Assembly (NCBI RefSeq): GCF_000012985.1
Contig: NC_007645.1
Coordinates: forward strand, 5,106,581-5,170,580
From: Hahella chejuensis KCTC 2396
GTDB lineage: Bacteria; Pseudomonadota; Gammaproteobacteria; Pseudomonadales; Oleiphilaceae
DNA length: 64,000 bases
Direction of reading: 5' to 3'
How positions within the stretch are numbered: position 1 is the stretch's first letter; each line of letters starts with the position of its first letter. A model generated the notes under the pieces. It was not told the origin of the DNA, did not search any database, and saw only the letters and a list, made by a program, of their open reading frames with translations. The translations under genes and the position numbers were made by a program. Below are positions 8,680 through 20,638 of the stretch, piece after piece.

Positions 8680-10359
8680 TTACTGCTGTTGCTGCAACTG
8701 CTCTTTGATCAGATCACCGATAGTGGTCGGACCTTGAGCTTCAGTTTGCTTCTCTTTGACGTCGCGAATCGCCTGCTTCTCTTCATCAATGTCTTTAGAC
8801 TTGATGGAGAGGTTGATCACGCGGTTCTTACGGTCAACGCTGATGATTTTCGCTTCTACTTCGTCGCCTTCTTTCAGCACGTTGCGAGCATCTTCAACTT
8901 TGTCACGGCTGATTTCAGACGCCTTCAAAGTCGCTTCAACGTCGTCGTTTAGAGCAATCACAGCAGCTTTAGCGTCAACAGACTTAACCGTACCGGTAAC
9001 GATAGAGCCTTTCTCGTTCAATTGAGTGAACTCAGCGAACGGATCGCTCTCCAACTGCTTGATACCCAGAGAAATGCGCTCACGCTCAGGATCGATAGAC
9101 AGGATTACTGTTTCCAGATCGTCGCCTTTCTTGTACTTGCGAACAGCTTCTTCGCCTGGCTCGTTCCAAGAGATGTCGGACAGGTGAACCAGACCGTCAA
9201 TGCCGCCTTCCAGTCCAAGGAAGATACCGAAGTCAGTAATAGACTTGATCTTACCGGAGATACGGTCACCCTTGTTGAACTTACCAGAGAATTCTTCCCA
9301 AGGATTAGCGTGGCACTGCTTGATACCCAGGGAAATACGACGACGCTCTTCGTCGATATCCAGAACCATCACTTCCAGCTCGTCACCCAGTTGAACAACT
9401 TTAGATGGGTGAATGTTCTTGTTGGTCCAATCCATTTCTGAAACGTGGACCAGACCTTCAACACCTTCTTCCAGCTCAGCGAAGCAGCCGTAATCAGTCA
9501 GATTGGTGACGCGCGCAGTAACGCGTGTGTTCTCTGGATAACGCTCTTTAATAGCAACCCATGGGTCTTCACCCAGTTGCTTCAGACCCAGAGATACGCG
9601 GTTACGCTCGCGATCGAACTTCAATACCTTAACGGTAATTTCGTCACCAACGTTAACGATTTCGCTAGGATGCTTGATACGCTTCCAAGCCATGTCAGTA
9701 ATGTGCAACAGACCGTCAACACCACCCAGATCCACGAACGCGCCGTAGTCAGTCAGGTTCTTAACGATACCCTTGACTTCCATACCTTCCTGCAAAGTCT
9801 GCAGCAGAGCGTCACGCTCAGCGCTATTTTCAGCTTCCAGAACAGCACGACGTGAAACAACTACGTTGTTACGCTTCTGATCCAGCTTGATAACTTTGAA
9901 TTCGAGATCCTTTCCTTCCAGATGCGCCGTGTCGCGAATCGGACGCACATCTACTAAGGAGCCAGGAAGGAATGCGCGGATGCCGCCCAGTTCAACAGTG
10001 AAACCACCTTTGACCTTGCCGTTGATAACGCCGTTAACAACTTCGTTTGCTTCGAAAGCTTTTTCAAGATCTTTCCAGGCTTCCGCGCGCTTCGCTTTTT
10101 CGCGAGACAGGCGGGTTTCGCCAAAGCCGTCTTCAACTGCGTCGAGAGCAACCTCAACTTCGTCGCCGACTTGCAGATTCAGTTCCCCTTTCTCGTTCAG
10201 GAACTGTGCTACAGGGATTACACCCTCGGACTTAAGGCCTGCGTTTACAGTAACCCAGTCTTCATCGATATCAACCACTACGCCCTTAACGATAGAGCCG
10301 GGTTTCATATCAATTTGTTTTAAACTTTCTTCAAAAAGCTCAGCAAAGCTCTCGCTCAT
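8680..10359 (-). CDS. rpsA: 30S ribosomal protein S1
   Basis: S1 binds mRNA leaders at the 30S subunit and is needed to start translation on structured messages. The 559-residue protein has six S1 (OB-fold) repeats, recognised by recurrent cores such as [41 protein letters not shown] and [21 protein letters not shown]. The start [21 protein letters not shown] is the family start, preceded by CAGGAAA eight bases upstream. It is separated from cmk by 135 bp that probably hold its own promoter, and from ihfB by a strong terminator. S1 usually represses its own translation through its leader. Confidence 0.99.
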   Translation of the reverse strand: MSESFAELFEESLKQIDMKPGSIVKGVVVDIDEDWVTVNAGLKSEGVIPVAQFLNEKGELNLQVGDEVEVALDAVEDGFGETRLSREKAKRAEAWKDLEKAFEANEVVNGVINGKVKGGFTVELGGIRAFLPGSLVDVRPIRDTAHLEGKDLEFKVIKLDQKRNNVVVSRRAVLEAENSAERDALLQTLQEGMEVKGIVKNLTDYGAFVDLGGVDGLLHITDMAWKRIKHPSEIVNVGDEITVKVLKFDRERNRVSLGLKQLGEDPWVAIKERYPENTRVTARVTNLTDYGCFAELEEGVEGLVHVSEMDWTNKNIHPSKVVQLGDELEVMVLDIDEERRRISLGIKQCHANPWEEFSGKFNKGDRISGKIKSITDFGIFLGLEGGIDGLVHLSDISWNEPGEEAVRKYKKGDDLETVILSIDPERERISLGIKQLESDPFAEFTQLNEKGSIVTGTVKSVDAKAAVIALNDDVEATLKASEISRDKVEDARNVLKEGDEVEAKIISVDRKNRVINLSIKSKDIDEEKQAIRDVKEKQTEAQGPTTIGDLIKEQLQQQQ

Positions 10360-10494
10360 TGTGTTTCCTGTTGAACATTTTCATCCGCGCGGCCAGCAAG
10401 CACGGTCTGTTCGATTAAAATCTTAATTCGGGCATTACTGGCATACTCCCGAAAAAAGATCACCGGTTAATTAATTTACCGCAGTGACGGACAC

Positions 10495-11184
10495 TCAGGA
10501 TTGACGGGAAGACCAGATCTGGAGTACTTTCTCCAACACCTCATCCACCGAAAAGTCAGAAGTATCAAGGACTACGGCGTCATCCGCAGGTCGCAGAGGA
10601 GCGTTTGACCGATTCATGTCACGCTCATCGCGTTCCTTTATCTCATTTAAAAGGTGCGAAATTTTAACACTCTCGCCTTGCTGCTTCAACTGATCATATC
10701 TTCGCCGCGCCCTCACTTCGGCGCTTGCGGTCATAAATATCTTACATGGGGCGTCAGGAAATACGACCGTCCCCATATCGCGCCCATCGGCCACCAACCC
10801 CGGAGCGGACTGAAAATCCCGCTGCCGCTGCAACAAGGCGGCTCGCACCAAAGGATACGCGGCAACCCGCGAAGCCATAGCGCCACAGGTTTCCGTCCTG
10901 ATTTCCAGAGTCACGTCGTCGCCCATTAAAATAACGGACACCGGCTGACCGGGAGTTCTCGCTTCAAAGCGCACATCCAAGGTTTCAGCGACCTTCGCTA
11001 CAGCGTTTTCATCCGCCAAATCAACGCCCTGTCGCTCAGCGCTCAAGGCGGTCAGGCGATACAGTGCGCCGGAGTCCAAAATATTCCATCCCAACGCCTG
11101 CGCAGTAAGCTGCGCAATGGTCCCCTTACCTGAACCTGAGGGACCATCAAGGGTGATGACAGGAATGCCGGAGCTCACCTTCAT
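10495..11184 (-). CDS. cmk: Cytidylate kinase
   Basis: Cmk phosphorylates CMP and dCMP to the diphosphates. The 229-residue protein has the P-loop [12 protein letters not shown] near residue 16, the CMP-site motif [15 protein letters not shown], and the lid region [13 protein letters not shown]. The length is normal for the short bacterial form. Its start overlaps the stop of the tyrA-aroA fusion by four bases (ATGA), so coupling is likely. The order aroA-cmk-rpsA is widely conserved in proteobacteria. Confidence 0.98.
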   Translation of the reverse strand: MKVSSGIPVITLDGPSGSGKGTIAQLTAQALGWNILDSGALYRLTALSAERQGVDLADENAVAKVAETLDVRFEARTPGQPVSVILMGDDVTLEIRTETCGAMASRVAAYPLVRAALLQRQRDFQSAPGLVADGRDMGTVVFPDAPCKIFMTASAEVRARRRYDQLKQQGESVKISHLLNEIKERDERDMNRSNAPLRPADDAVVLDTSDFSVDEVLEKVLQIWSSRQS

Positions 11185-13397
11185 GCCGTCTCCTCAGCCC
11201 GAAGATTAAAACCAACCTCATTCGCCAAAGCAGTGAACCCCGGGAATGATGTAGCGACGTTGGCGCAATCTTTAATAACAATAGCGCCGGTCGCTCTCAA
11301 AGAGGCCACGGCAAACGCCATTGCAATACGGTGATCGCCATGACTATCCACTGTGCCGCCGCCAATTTCAGCGCTGCGCAACACAATACCATCTTCTTTC
11401 ACTTCACTGCTGACGCCTAACGCAGCCAAGCCATCAGCCATGGTTTGAATACGGTCGCTCTCTTTGACGCGCAGCTCTTCCGCGCCACTCAGAACAGTTT
11501 CTCCCTCAGCGCACACCGCTGCGATAAACAGGACCGGAAACTCATCAATGGCCAAAGGCACCTGCTCCTCTGGAATACGAATTCCTTTCAAGGGAGCATA
11601 GCGCACACGAATATCCGCTACCGGCTCGCCGCCCACTTCTTTGTGGTTAGATAGCTCAATGTCGGCGCCCATCATTTTAAGAATACTAATTACTCCAACC
11701 CGAGTCGGGTTGACGCCCACATGACGCAAGGTCAGGTCTGACCCAGGAGTAATGCTCGCAGCAACCAGGAAAAAAGCCGCGGAAGAGATATCAGAAGGGA
11801 CGTCAATTTTGGTGGCGCTCAGCTTATGTCCGCCCTTAATCGTCACCTTGGAGCCATTTACATCTACAGGATAACCAAAACCACGCAGCATTCGTTCGCT
11901 ATGATCACGAGTTGGCGCAGGCTCTGTCACCGAGGTTTCCCCCTCCGCATAAAGACCTGCGAGGACCAGACTGGACTTTACCTGGGCGCTGGCGACAGGC
12001 ATATCATAATGAATACCATGAAGTCTGGAGCCGCCCTTAATTTTGACCGGAGGGCGCCCACCTTCAGAAGTGGAAATCTCCGCCCCCATTTCCCGCAACG
12101 GCTTTGCAACACGCTCCATAGGGCGTTTGGACAAGGATTCATCACCAGTGAGTTCGACATCGAACGACTGCCCGCTCAACAAACCTGCAAGCAAACGCAT
12201 GGAGGTTCCAGAGTTCCCCAAATACAATGGCCCTGGCGGCTGCTTCAGACCATGCATACCCACGCCATTTATTGTTACCGAGCCACGGTCAGGCCCCTCA
12301 ATGACGACCCCCATATCCCGGAACGCCTGCAGGGTGGCCAGAGCATCTTCCCCTTCAAGAAAACCTTCAATTTCCGTAACGCCTTCCGCCAGCGAACCCA
12401 ACATGATGGAGCGGTGGGACATCGATTTATCTCCGGGCACGCGAATATCGCCGCATACCGGACCGCCTTTCCCGGCAACATAGGTCACATTGTTAGCCAT
12501 ATCAGTCTTGTAAGCCTTTCCTTCAAGCATTTTTGTGAAATGTTCGCGGGCCGCCCGGGCCCGGGTGAACACACCAAGTAAAGTTTGTCCGTCCCCATCA
12601 GCAATAGCGTTGCGCAGCTTTTTTAAATCCGCATCGAACGCATTCAGCACTTTCAGCACCGCGTCCCGGTTGGTCAGGTACACATCCCGCCACATCACCG
12701 GATCGCTGGCGGCAATACGGGTGAAGTCCCGAAAACCGCCCGCTGCATAGCGAAATATTTCTTTATTATCGTCCGCCCCCGCCAGCGTATCGACCAGCGA
12801 AAAGGCGATCAAGTGAGGCAGATGACTGGTTGCAGCCAACACCTCATCATGATGAGCCACCGACATGAAAAGCACTTCAGCCCCCATGCCACGCCACAGA
12901 GCCGCCACCACCCCCAGCGCCTGGGAGTCCGTCACCGGAAGCGGCGTCAATATGGTTTTGTGATTCTCAAACAGAGCACTATTGGCGGCCTGAACGCCAC
13001 TCTTCTCAGAGCCGGCGATAGGATGCCCCAACACAGCATTTGCCGGCATTTCACCAAATACAGAGACAAAGGCTTTTTCTATTTCGCCTTTAACACTCCC
13101 TACATCGGTAAGGATGTGATCGCTCCGCAAAGCGGGCTTCATTTCCTCCAACACTGGCGCAACCGCTCCCACCGGCACAGCCAACACGATAACATCCGCC
13201 CGTGAAGCGAGAGTGACAAGATCCGGGGCAGACTCATCAACCACCCCCATACGCACGGCTAACGCAGCCTCAGTATCGCGCCGGTCATAACCAATTACCT
13301 TCTCCGCCAAACCGCGTTCTTTCACAGCTTTGGCGAGCGAACCGCCGATCAGACCCAGCCCGACAACGGCCAAACATTTAACTTGGGATTGCAACAT
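11181..13397 (-). CDS. tyrA-aroA: Fused prephenate dehydrogenase / EPSP synthase
   Basis: This 738-residue bifunctional protein of aromatic amino acid synthesis has two domains. Residues 1 to about 290 are a TyrA-type dehydrogenase oxidising prephenate, with the Rossmann motif [17 protein letters not shown] and [14 protein letters not shown]. Residues about 300-738 are AroA, 5-enolpyruvylshikimate-3-phosphate synthase, with [18 protein letters not shown], the substrate motif [16 protein letters not shown] and [18 protein letters not shown] joint TyrA-AroA polypeptide is known in pseudomonads and relatives. It lies 111 bp after pheA and overlaps cmk by four bases. In pseudomonads a hisC paralogue often sits between pheA and tyrA; none is present here. 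Confidence 0.96.
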   Translation of the reverse strand: MLQSQVKCLAVVGLGLIGGSLAKAVKERGLAEKVIGYDRRDTEAALAVRMGVVDESAPDLVTLASRADVIVLAVPVGAVAPVLEEMKPALRSDHILTDVGSVKGEIEKAFVSVFGEMPANAVLGHPIAGSEKSGVQAANSALFENHKTILTPLPVTDSQALGVVAALWRGMGAEVLFMSVAHHDEVLAATSHLPHLIAFSLVDTLAGADDNKEIFRYAAGGFRDFTRIAASDPVMWRDVYLTNRDAVLKVLNAFDADLKKLRNAIADGDGQTLLGVFTRARAAREHFTKMLEGKAYKTDMANNVTYVAGKGGPVCGDIRVPGDKSMSHRSIMLGSLAEGVTEIEGFLEGEDALATLQAFRDMGVVIEGPDRGSVTINGVGMHGLKQPPGPLYLGNSGTSMRLLAGLLSGQSFDVELTGDESLSKRPMERVAKPLREMGAEISTSEGGRPPVKIKGGSRLHGIHYDMPVASAQVKSSLVLAGLYAEGETSVTEPAPTRDHSERMLRGFGYPVDVNGSKVTIKGGHKLSATKIDVPSDISSAAFFLVAASITPGSDLTLRHVGVNPTRVGVISILKMMGADIELSNHKEVGGEPVADIRVRYAPLKGIRIPEEQVPLAIDEFPVLFIAAVCAEGETVLSGAEELRVKESDRIQTMADGLAALGVSSEVKEDGIVLRSAEIGGGTVDSHGDHRIAMAFAVASLRATGAIVIKDCANVATSFPGFTALANEVGFNLRAEETA

Positions 13398-13508
13398 TAT
13401 TAATCAGGCGCGTTTGACGGCCATGTCCGTAAAAAATATAAATTGAAACGCCCTTAAAGAGCCAAGACATCACAAAAGCCAAACTTCTGAGACCAGCAGA
13501 TGGCGCGC

Positions 13509-14606
13509 TTAAAGCACGCCTTTGGGATAGGACCCCAGACATCGCACGTCGAGAGCATCCCGGGACAACTCCTGAATCGCCGCACCGACCTCTGGCAGGT
13601 CTTTATGGCCGATAAAGTCCACAAAGAAGTGATAACGACGCGCGCCACTCAGGGCCGGGCGCGAATCAATTCTTGTCAGGCTCAGATTTTGACGATGAAA
13701 CACACCCAGCATCTTGTACAGAGCGCCCGGCTCGTCGCGAATGGTAACCATTAGAGATGTTTTGTCATCCCCACTTGGAGGAGCCGAATTTTTACCAATA
13801 ATCAAATACCTGGCGATCTGATCTGGATGATCTTCGATATTTTTCGCCAGAACTTTCATACCATACAGCCTGGCGCAGTGCTCACCAGCCACCGCCGCCG
13901 CATCCTGGCGTTCAGACGCCCTTTTTACAGCGTCCGCATGACTCGGAACCGCAATGCGCTCCACTCCCGGCCATCTTTCGTCCAGCCATTGCCGACACAA
14001 AGAAAATGACTGCGCCAAAGAATAAACAACCTTGATATCAGCGGCGTCCACTTGCTCTGGCGCAATTAAGAAGTGGTGAGTACGCACTTCCACTTCGCCA
14101 CATATTAGCAAAGGCGAATTAACAAACACATCAAGCGTGTGACTTATTACCCCTTCATTAGAGGTTTCCACCGGGACCACGCCGTAGTGAGCAGACCCCG
14201 CCTCAACCTCTCGGAAGACCTCATCAATAGCGTAATGAGGCAAGCAAACGCCGGAGTGCCCAAAATGCTTGAGCGCGGCGGCATGCGTAAAGGCGCCTTC
14301 CGGTCCCAGAAACGCAATATGTAAGGGCGCCTCTAAAGCAAGACACGCCGACATAACTTCCCGGAACAGCCTGGCCACTTCTTCATCACTTAAAGGCCCT
14401 GGGTTCTCGTGCATGATTTTCCGCAAAACCTGAGCTTCCCGCTCCGGGCGATAAAAGACGACATCCTGCCCTGAATTGCCGCGCATTTTTACTTCCGCGA
14501 CACTTTGCGCGCACTTGGCTCGTTCGCAAATCAACGCCAGCAACTGACGATCAATCTGGTCTATTCGTTCACGCAGCCTGGCGAGTTCGGTCTGCTCAGT
14601 GGTCAT
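13509..14606 (-). CDS. pheA: Chorismate mutase / prephenate dehydratase (P-protein)
   Basis: This bifunctional enzyme converts chorismate to prephenate and then phenylpyruvate, committing flux to phenylalanine. Its 365 residues contain a chorismate mutase domain (about 5-85; LRERIDQIDRQLLALICERA), a dehydratase domain (about 92-270; FLGPEGAFTHAAALKHFG and VVPVETSNEGVISHTLD) and a C-terminal ACT domain (about 275-360). The ACT domain has the GALYKMLGVF and SLTRIDSRPA motifs that bind phenylalanine for feedback control. It lies three bases downstream of serC, so co-transcription is certain in practice. No leader peptide or attenuator stands out. Confidence 0.97.
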   Translation of the reverse strand: MTTEQTELARLRERIDQIDRQLLALICERAKCAQSVAEVKMRGNSGQDVVFYRPEREAQVLRKIMHENPGPLSDEEVARLFREVMSACLALEAPLHIAFLGPEGAFTHAAALKHFGHSGVCLPHYAIDEVFREVEAGSAHYGVVPVETSNEGVISHTLDVFVNSPLLICGEVEVRTHHFLIAPEQVDAADIKVVYSLAQSFSLCRQWLDERWPGVERIAVPSHADAVKRASERQDAAAVAGEHCARLYGMKVLAKNIEDHPDQIARYLIIGKNSAPPSGDDKTSLMVTIRDEPGALYKMLGVFHRQNLSLTRIDSRPALSGARRYHFFVDFIGHKDLPEVGAAIQELSRDALDVRCLGSYPKGVL

Positions 14607-14609
14607 GAA

Positions 14610-15695
14610 TCAGGCATTCCTCCCAGCAAAATCTTGCATAAACCCAATCAGCGCATCCACCGCCTCTTCAGGCAATGCGTTATACAAACTGGCGCGCATT
14701 CCTCCAACCGAACGATGCCCCTGCAGATTAAGCAGACCCGCCCCTTCCGCCTCTTGCAGAAACTTCTGATCCAGGCGGTCATCTTTCAGTGTAAAGGGCA
14801 CATTCATCCAGGAACGACAAGACAGATCTATCGGGTTCGCATAAAACTCGCTGTCGTCTATGTATGAATAAAGTTTGTCAGCTTTGCGGCAGTTAATCGC
14901 CTCCATAGCCTGCACACCGCCTTTTCCTTTCAGCCACTTAAATACCAGGCCAGCCAAGTACCAAGAAAAAGTAGGCGGAGTATTGACCATGGAGTCGTTT
15001 TCACTGGCCACTTTATAGTTCAGCATAGTGGGCAGACTGTCGGAAGCATATCCCAGCAAGTCTTCCCGCACGATAACCAGCGTCAGGCCAGCGGGACCAA
15101 TATTCTTTTGGGCGCCGGCGTATATCACCCCGAAGCGACTGATATCCACGGGACGGGACAATATGGTGGAGGACATATCCGCCACCAAAGGCTTATCGCC
15201 TACGTCAGGAATATCGAGAAACTCAACGCCGCCAATTGTTTCATTGGGCGTATAGTGCACATAACCTGCGCTCTCGCTCAAACGCCACTCGCTACGAGCA
15301 GGAATGCAGGCATAGCCATTATCTTTGGCGGAAGCAGCGACATTTACCTTAAGGTAGCGCCCCGCCTCCGCAATGGCTTTCTTCGACCAGATACCCGTAT
15401 CGATATAATCCGCTTCGGCGCCGAGCTTCAGCAAATTAAGCGGCACAGAAGCGAACTGAGTGGCGGCCCCACCCTGCACAAAGAGAACTTTGTAATTGTC
15501 GGGCACAGACATCAGCTCACGAAAGTCACGCTCAGCTTCAACCGCCACAGCAACAAAATCGTCACTGCGATGACTCATCTCCATAATTGACAGACCTTTA
15601 CCCCGCCAATCGAGCAGTTCCGCCTGAGCCTGCAACAACACTTCCGTAGGCAGCGCGGAAGGGCCCGCGCAAAAATTAAACTTTCTATCAGCCAT
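14610..15695 (-). CDS. serC: Phosphoserine aminotransferase
   Basis: SerC makes 3-phosphoserine (serine pathway) and also serves pyridoxal phosphate synthesis. I place the start at ATG 15695, giving MADRKFNFCAGPSALPTEV and 361 residues. GGAGAG lies eight bases upstream and the family starts there. An in-frame ATG at 15722 would add nine unrelated residues. Seen: the PLP-lysine region IYAGAQKNIGPAGLTLVIV, the phosphate-site motif QGGAATQFASVP, and the C-terminal GHRSVGGMRASLYNALP. It lies 61 bp after gyrA and three before pheA, the conserved gyrA-serC-pheA order. Confidence 0.97.
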   Translation of the reverse strand: MADRKFNFCAGPSALPTEVLLQAQAELLDWRGKGLSIMEMSHRSDDFVAVAVEAERDFRELMSVPDNYKVLFVQGGAATQFASVPLNLLKLGAEADYIDTGIWSKKAIAEAGRYLKVNVAASAKDNGYACIPARSEWRLSESAGYVHYTPNETIGGVEFLDIPDVGDKPLVADMSSTILSRPVDISRFGVIYAGAQKNIGPAGLTLVIVREDLLGYASDSLPTMLNYKVASENDSMVNTPPTFSWYLAGLVFKWLKGKGGVQAMEAINCRKADKLYSYIDDSEFYANPIDLSCRSWMNVPFTLKDDRLDQKFLQEAEGAGLLNLQGHRSVGGMRASLYNALPEEAVDALIGFMQDFAGRNA

Positions 15696-15756
15696 ACAGG
15701 CCGCTCTCCGGTATTTGGTCAACCAAACTTCTTAGACAAGCCAACCGAAGCGAAAG

Positions 15757-18396
<2,640 letters not shown>

Positions 18397-18710
18397 AATA
18401 TAGCAATAACCTATTCTAGAAAGGATAGTTCGGTTCTTGTTCTACCCACAGTCTGTCCAAACCCTGGTTCGCTCGTTTTGCAGTCGTTGAACCCGGCGGG
18501 GAGTCAGTTCAAGCGGCATATAATCGCACACTCTTTACTCGACCAAGGGCTGCGCCACAAGCGGTCAAGTCTAGCATAGAAGGCGGCGGCAACGAAGTTA
18601 ATTAGGGTGAGAATAAGATATTTTTTAGGCGTTAAAGGCATTCTCCCGGGGACGAGAGAAGCAGGTTGGCGACGCGCATCAGCAGGCGCGCGCCAATCGT
18701 TTATAGCGAA
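18397..18710. other. Intergenic region upstream of gyrA
   Basis: This 314-bp gap lies between gyrA and the CBS protein and has no convincing reading frame. It should contain the gyrA promoter on the minus strand, but I cannot pin one hexamer pair with confidence. No clear T-tailed hairpin was seen. Confidence 0.5.
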
Positions 18711-19139
18711 TCAGGCAGACTGATGAAACCGCTGAGGGGCGACGAAGTCTGAAACAGCGCGCAGTACGTCCTTACGACTGATCTGCCCCACCAATTTTCC
18801 CTCTTCAACCACAGGAAACCGACGCCGGCGATTATTAATGAAGCGCTCACTCACCGCCAGAATATCTTCCTCCGGCCCGACAACATCCACATCCACGGTC
18901 ATATATTCAGCGACAGTGCCGCCCAAAGATTCATAGTCATAGTAACTGCCGCTCAGAATACTTTTCAGGCAGTCCACTTCCGACAGCATCCCCACAAGGT
19001 TTCCCCTGCCATCTACCACAGGAGCGCCGGAGATACTGTTTTTAAGGAGTTTATGAATCGCTTCAAACAACTCTGTTTCAGGGGAAAACACAACCAAGTT
19101 GGTTGTCATATAATCACGCACTTTCACGGATCGCAGCAT
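18711..19139 (-). CDS. Paired CBS-domain protein
   Basis: This 142-residue cytoplasmic protein consists of two CBS domains (about residues 8-62 and 80-133). Characteristic phrases are VRDYMTTNLVVFSPETELFEAI, PVVDGRGNLVGMLSEVDCLK and FPVVEEGKLVGQISRKDVLRAV. CBS pairs bind adenine nucleotides and act as energy or redox sensors, but stand-alone proteins like this have no assigned partner. The gene is isolated, with 163 bp to purU upstream and over 300 bp to gyrA downstream. Function is not known beyond likely ligand sensing. Confidence 0.9.
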   Translation of the reverse strand: MLRSVKVRDYMTTNLVVFSPETELFEAIHKLLKNSISGAPVVDGRGNLVGMLSEVDCLKSILSGSYYDYESLGGTVAEYMTVDVDVVGPEEDILAVSERFINNRRRRFPVVEEGKLVGQISRKDVLRAVSDFVAPQRFHQSA

Positions 19140-19302
19140 GGGACTCTCCTAAGGCAGGCATTTGCTGATGGTTATTGTTAACCGCCCTGTCAGCGTACTC
19201 CTTTCATTACACTGATACCTTAAAGATACGCCCATATGCCGGAAACGCCAACCAATGAGCCCGGAGCGAGCGCCCCGGGTTTGATGTCAGTCCAACATGA
19301 CC

Positions 19303-20157
19303 TTATTCAAATACGATGGTCTTGTTCTCATGAACAATCACCCGGTCTTCCAAGTGATAGCGCAAGCCCCGGGCAAGCACTTGTTTCTCTACGTCTTTCC
19401 CCAGCCGCACCATGTCTTCGATGGTGTCGCTGTGATTCACCCTGATCACATCCTGCTCAATAATTGGGCCTTCATCCAGATCCTGAGTGACGTAATGGCA
19501 GGTGGCGCCGATCAGCTTGACGCCACGCTTGTACGCCTGATGATAGGGGCGGGCGCCAGCGAAAGACGGCAGGAAGCTGTGATGGATATTGATAATGCGT
19601 CCCGTATATCTGTCGCACAGCTCCGGCGGCAGAATCTGCATGTAACGCGCAAGAACGATCACTTCCGCATCCAGAGCATCCACCAGTCGCTCAACCTCAG
19701 CAAATGCGACGGACTTGTCATCAGGGTCCACCGGCACGTGATAGTAGGGAATGTCATGCCACTCCACCATGCGGCGCAGGTCATCATGATTGGAGATAAC
19801 TCCGACGATCTCCCCATCCATCTCCTTTGCGTGCCAACGGTGCAACAAGTCCGCCAGACAGTGAGACTCCTTACTCGCCATCAGAACAATTCGCTTGGGT
19901 TGCTGCGAATCCGCCACATGCCAGCACATCTGAAACTCACGGGCAATCGGTTCGAACGCAATACGAAATGAGTTCAGATCAAAAGGGAGCGAACTCGCCT
20001 TTATCTCATTCCGCATATAGAACCAACCGTTGGTCGGGTCCGAATGATGGCTCGCTTCGGTTAGCCACCCATTATAAGTAGCCAGAAACGTGGTTACCTT
20101 CGCAACAATACCCACCCGATCAGGGCAGGCGATTACCAGTCGATATGTTCTTTCCAT
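19303..20157 (-). CDS. purU: Formyltetrahydrofolate deformylase
   Basis: PurU hydrolyses 10-formyl-THF to formate and THF, balancing one-carbon pools. The 284-residue protein has an N-terminal ACT regulatory domain (about 1-80; RLVIACPDRVGIVAKVTTFL) and a formyl transferase domain. The catalytic Asn-His-Asp set is in RIINIHHSFLPSFAGARPYH and VTQDLDEGPIIEQ. Length is normal. A GC-rich imperfect hairpin (about 19258-19280) follows the stop but lacks a T run. phhB lies 45 bp upstream on the same strand, so the two may be co-transcribed, and both act on pterin or folate compounds. Confidence 0.96.
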   Translation of the reverse strand: MERTYRLVIACPDRVGIVAKVTTFLATYNGWLTEASHHSDPTNGWFYMRNEIKASSLPFDLNSFRIAFEPIAREFQMCWHVADSQQPKRIVLMASKESHCLADLLHRWHAKEMDGEIVGVISNHDDLRRMVEWHDIPYYHVPVDPDDKSVAFAEVERLVDALDAEVIVLARYMQILPPELCDRYTGRIINIHHSFLPSFAGARPYHQAYKRGVKLIGATCHYVTQDLDEGPIIEQDVIRVNHSDTIEDMVRLGKDVEKQVLARGLRYHLEDRVIVHENKTIVFE

Positions 20158-20202
20158 TATTTTCCTACCAGCTGTGAGACGCCAGCGGGATGCGACAGAC
20201 CT

Positions 20203-20541
20203 CTATGCGTTAAAGACTGCTTCGCACCGCTTAGCCATCGCAAAGTCCAACTCATGCAGACCTTTAATAGTATGACTCCACCAGGTAACCCTGACCTTGC
20301 CCCACTCGGTCACCAGTTCAGGGTGGTGGTTAATTTCTTCGGCAATAGCGCCAACCTTGTTGGTGAACTCTAACGCCAAAGCGAAGTTTTTGAATTTGTA
20401 GTCACGGCTGATCATTTGCACGCCGTTACGCTCTTCCAAACGCCACTCAGGCACCTGACTCAAGTACTTCTCAAGTTTCGCCGGATCTACTTTTTCAGCG
20501 TCAGGTCTACAGGCCTCGCAACTTGGAATTGTATCGCTCAT
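20203..20541 (-). CDS. phhB: Pterin-4a-carbinolamine dehydratase
   Basis: This enzyme dehydrates 4a-hydroxy-tetrahydropterin formed by phenylalanine hydroxylase, allowing cofactor recycling. The 112-residue protein carries the family signature EEINHHPELVTEWGKVRV with the active-site histidines, then WWSHTIKGLHELDFAMAK. An N-terminal CEACRPDAEKV segment with two cysteines precedes the fold, as in several bacterial homologues. No phenylalanine hydroxylase gene (phhA) lies nearby in the window. Its neighbours are purU (folate) and fumarase. A role with a distant phhA, or in another pterin pathway such as molybdopterin, is possible. Confidence 0.94.
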   Translation of the reverse strand: MSDTIPSCEACRPDAEKVDPAKLEKYLSQVPEWRLEERNGVQMISRDYKFKNFALALEFTNKVGAIAEEINHHPELVTEWGKVRVTWWSHTIKGLHELDFAMAKRCEAVFNA

Positions 20542-20638
20542 GCTTTTTCTCCTTGTTTTGAATTAAGCGTTTGCCGGGGCGCTCGCCCCAGCGTCGCTGT
20601 AGCCTAACTCTACAAGAAAGAGATCGCCAACATTTATC

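Noticed and set aside
11826-12581. A 251-residue plus-strand frame inside tyrA-aroA
   Set aside because: It is a shadow of the conserved AroA coding region.
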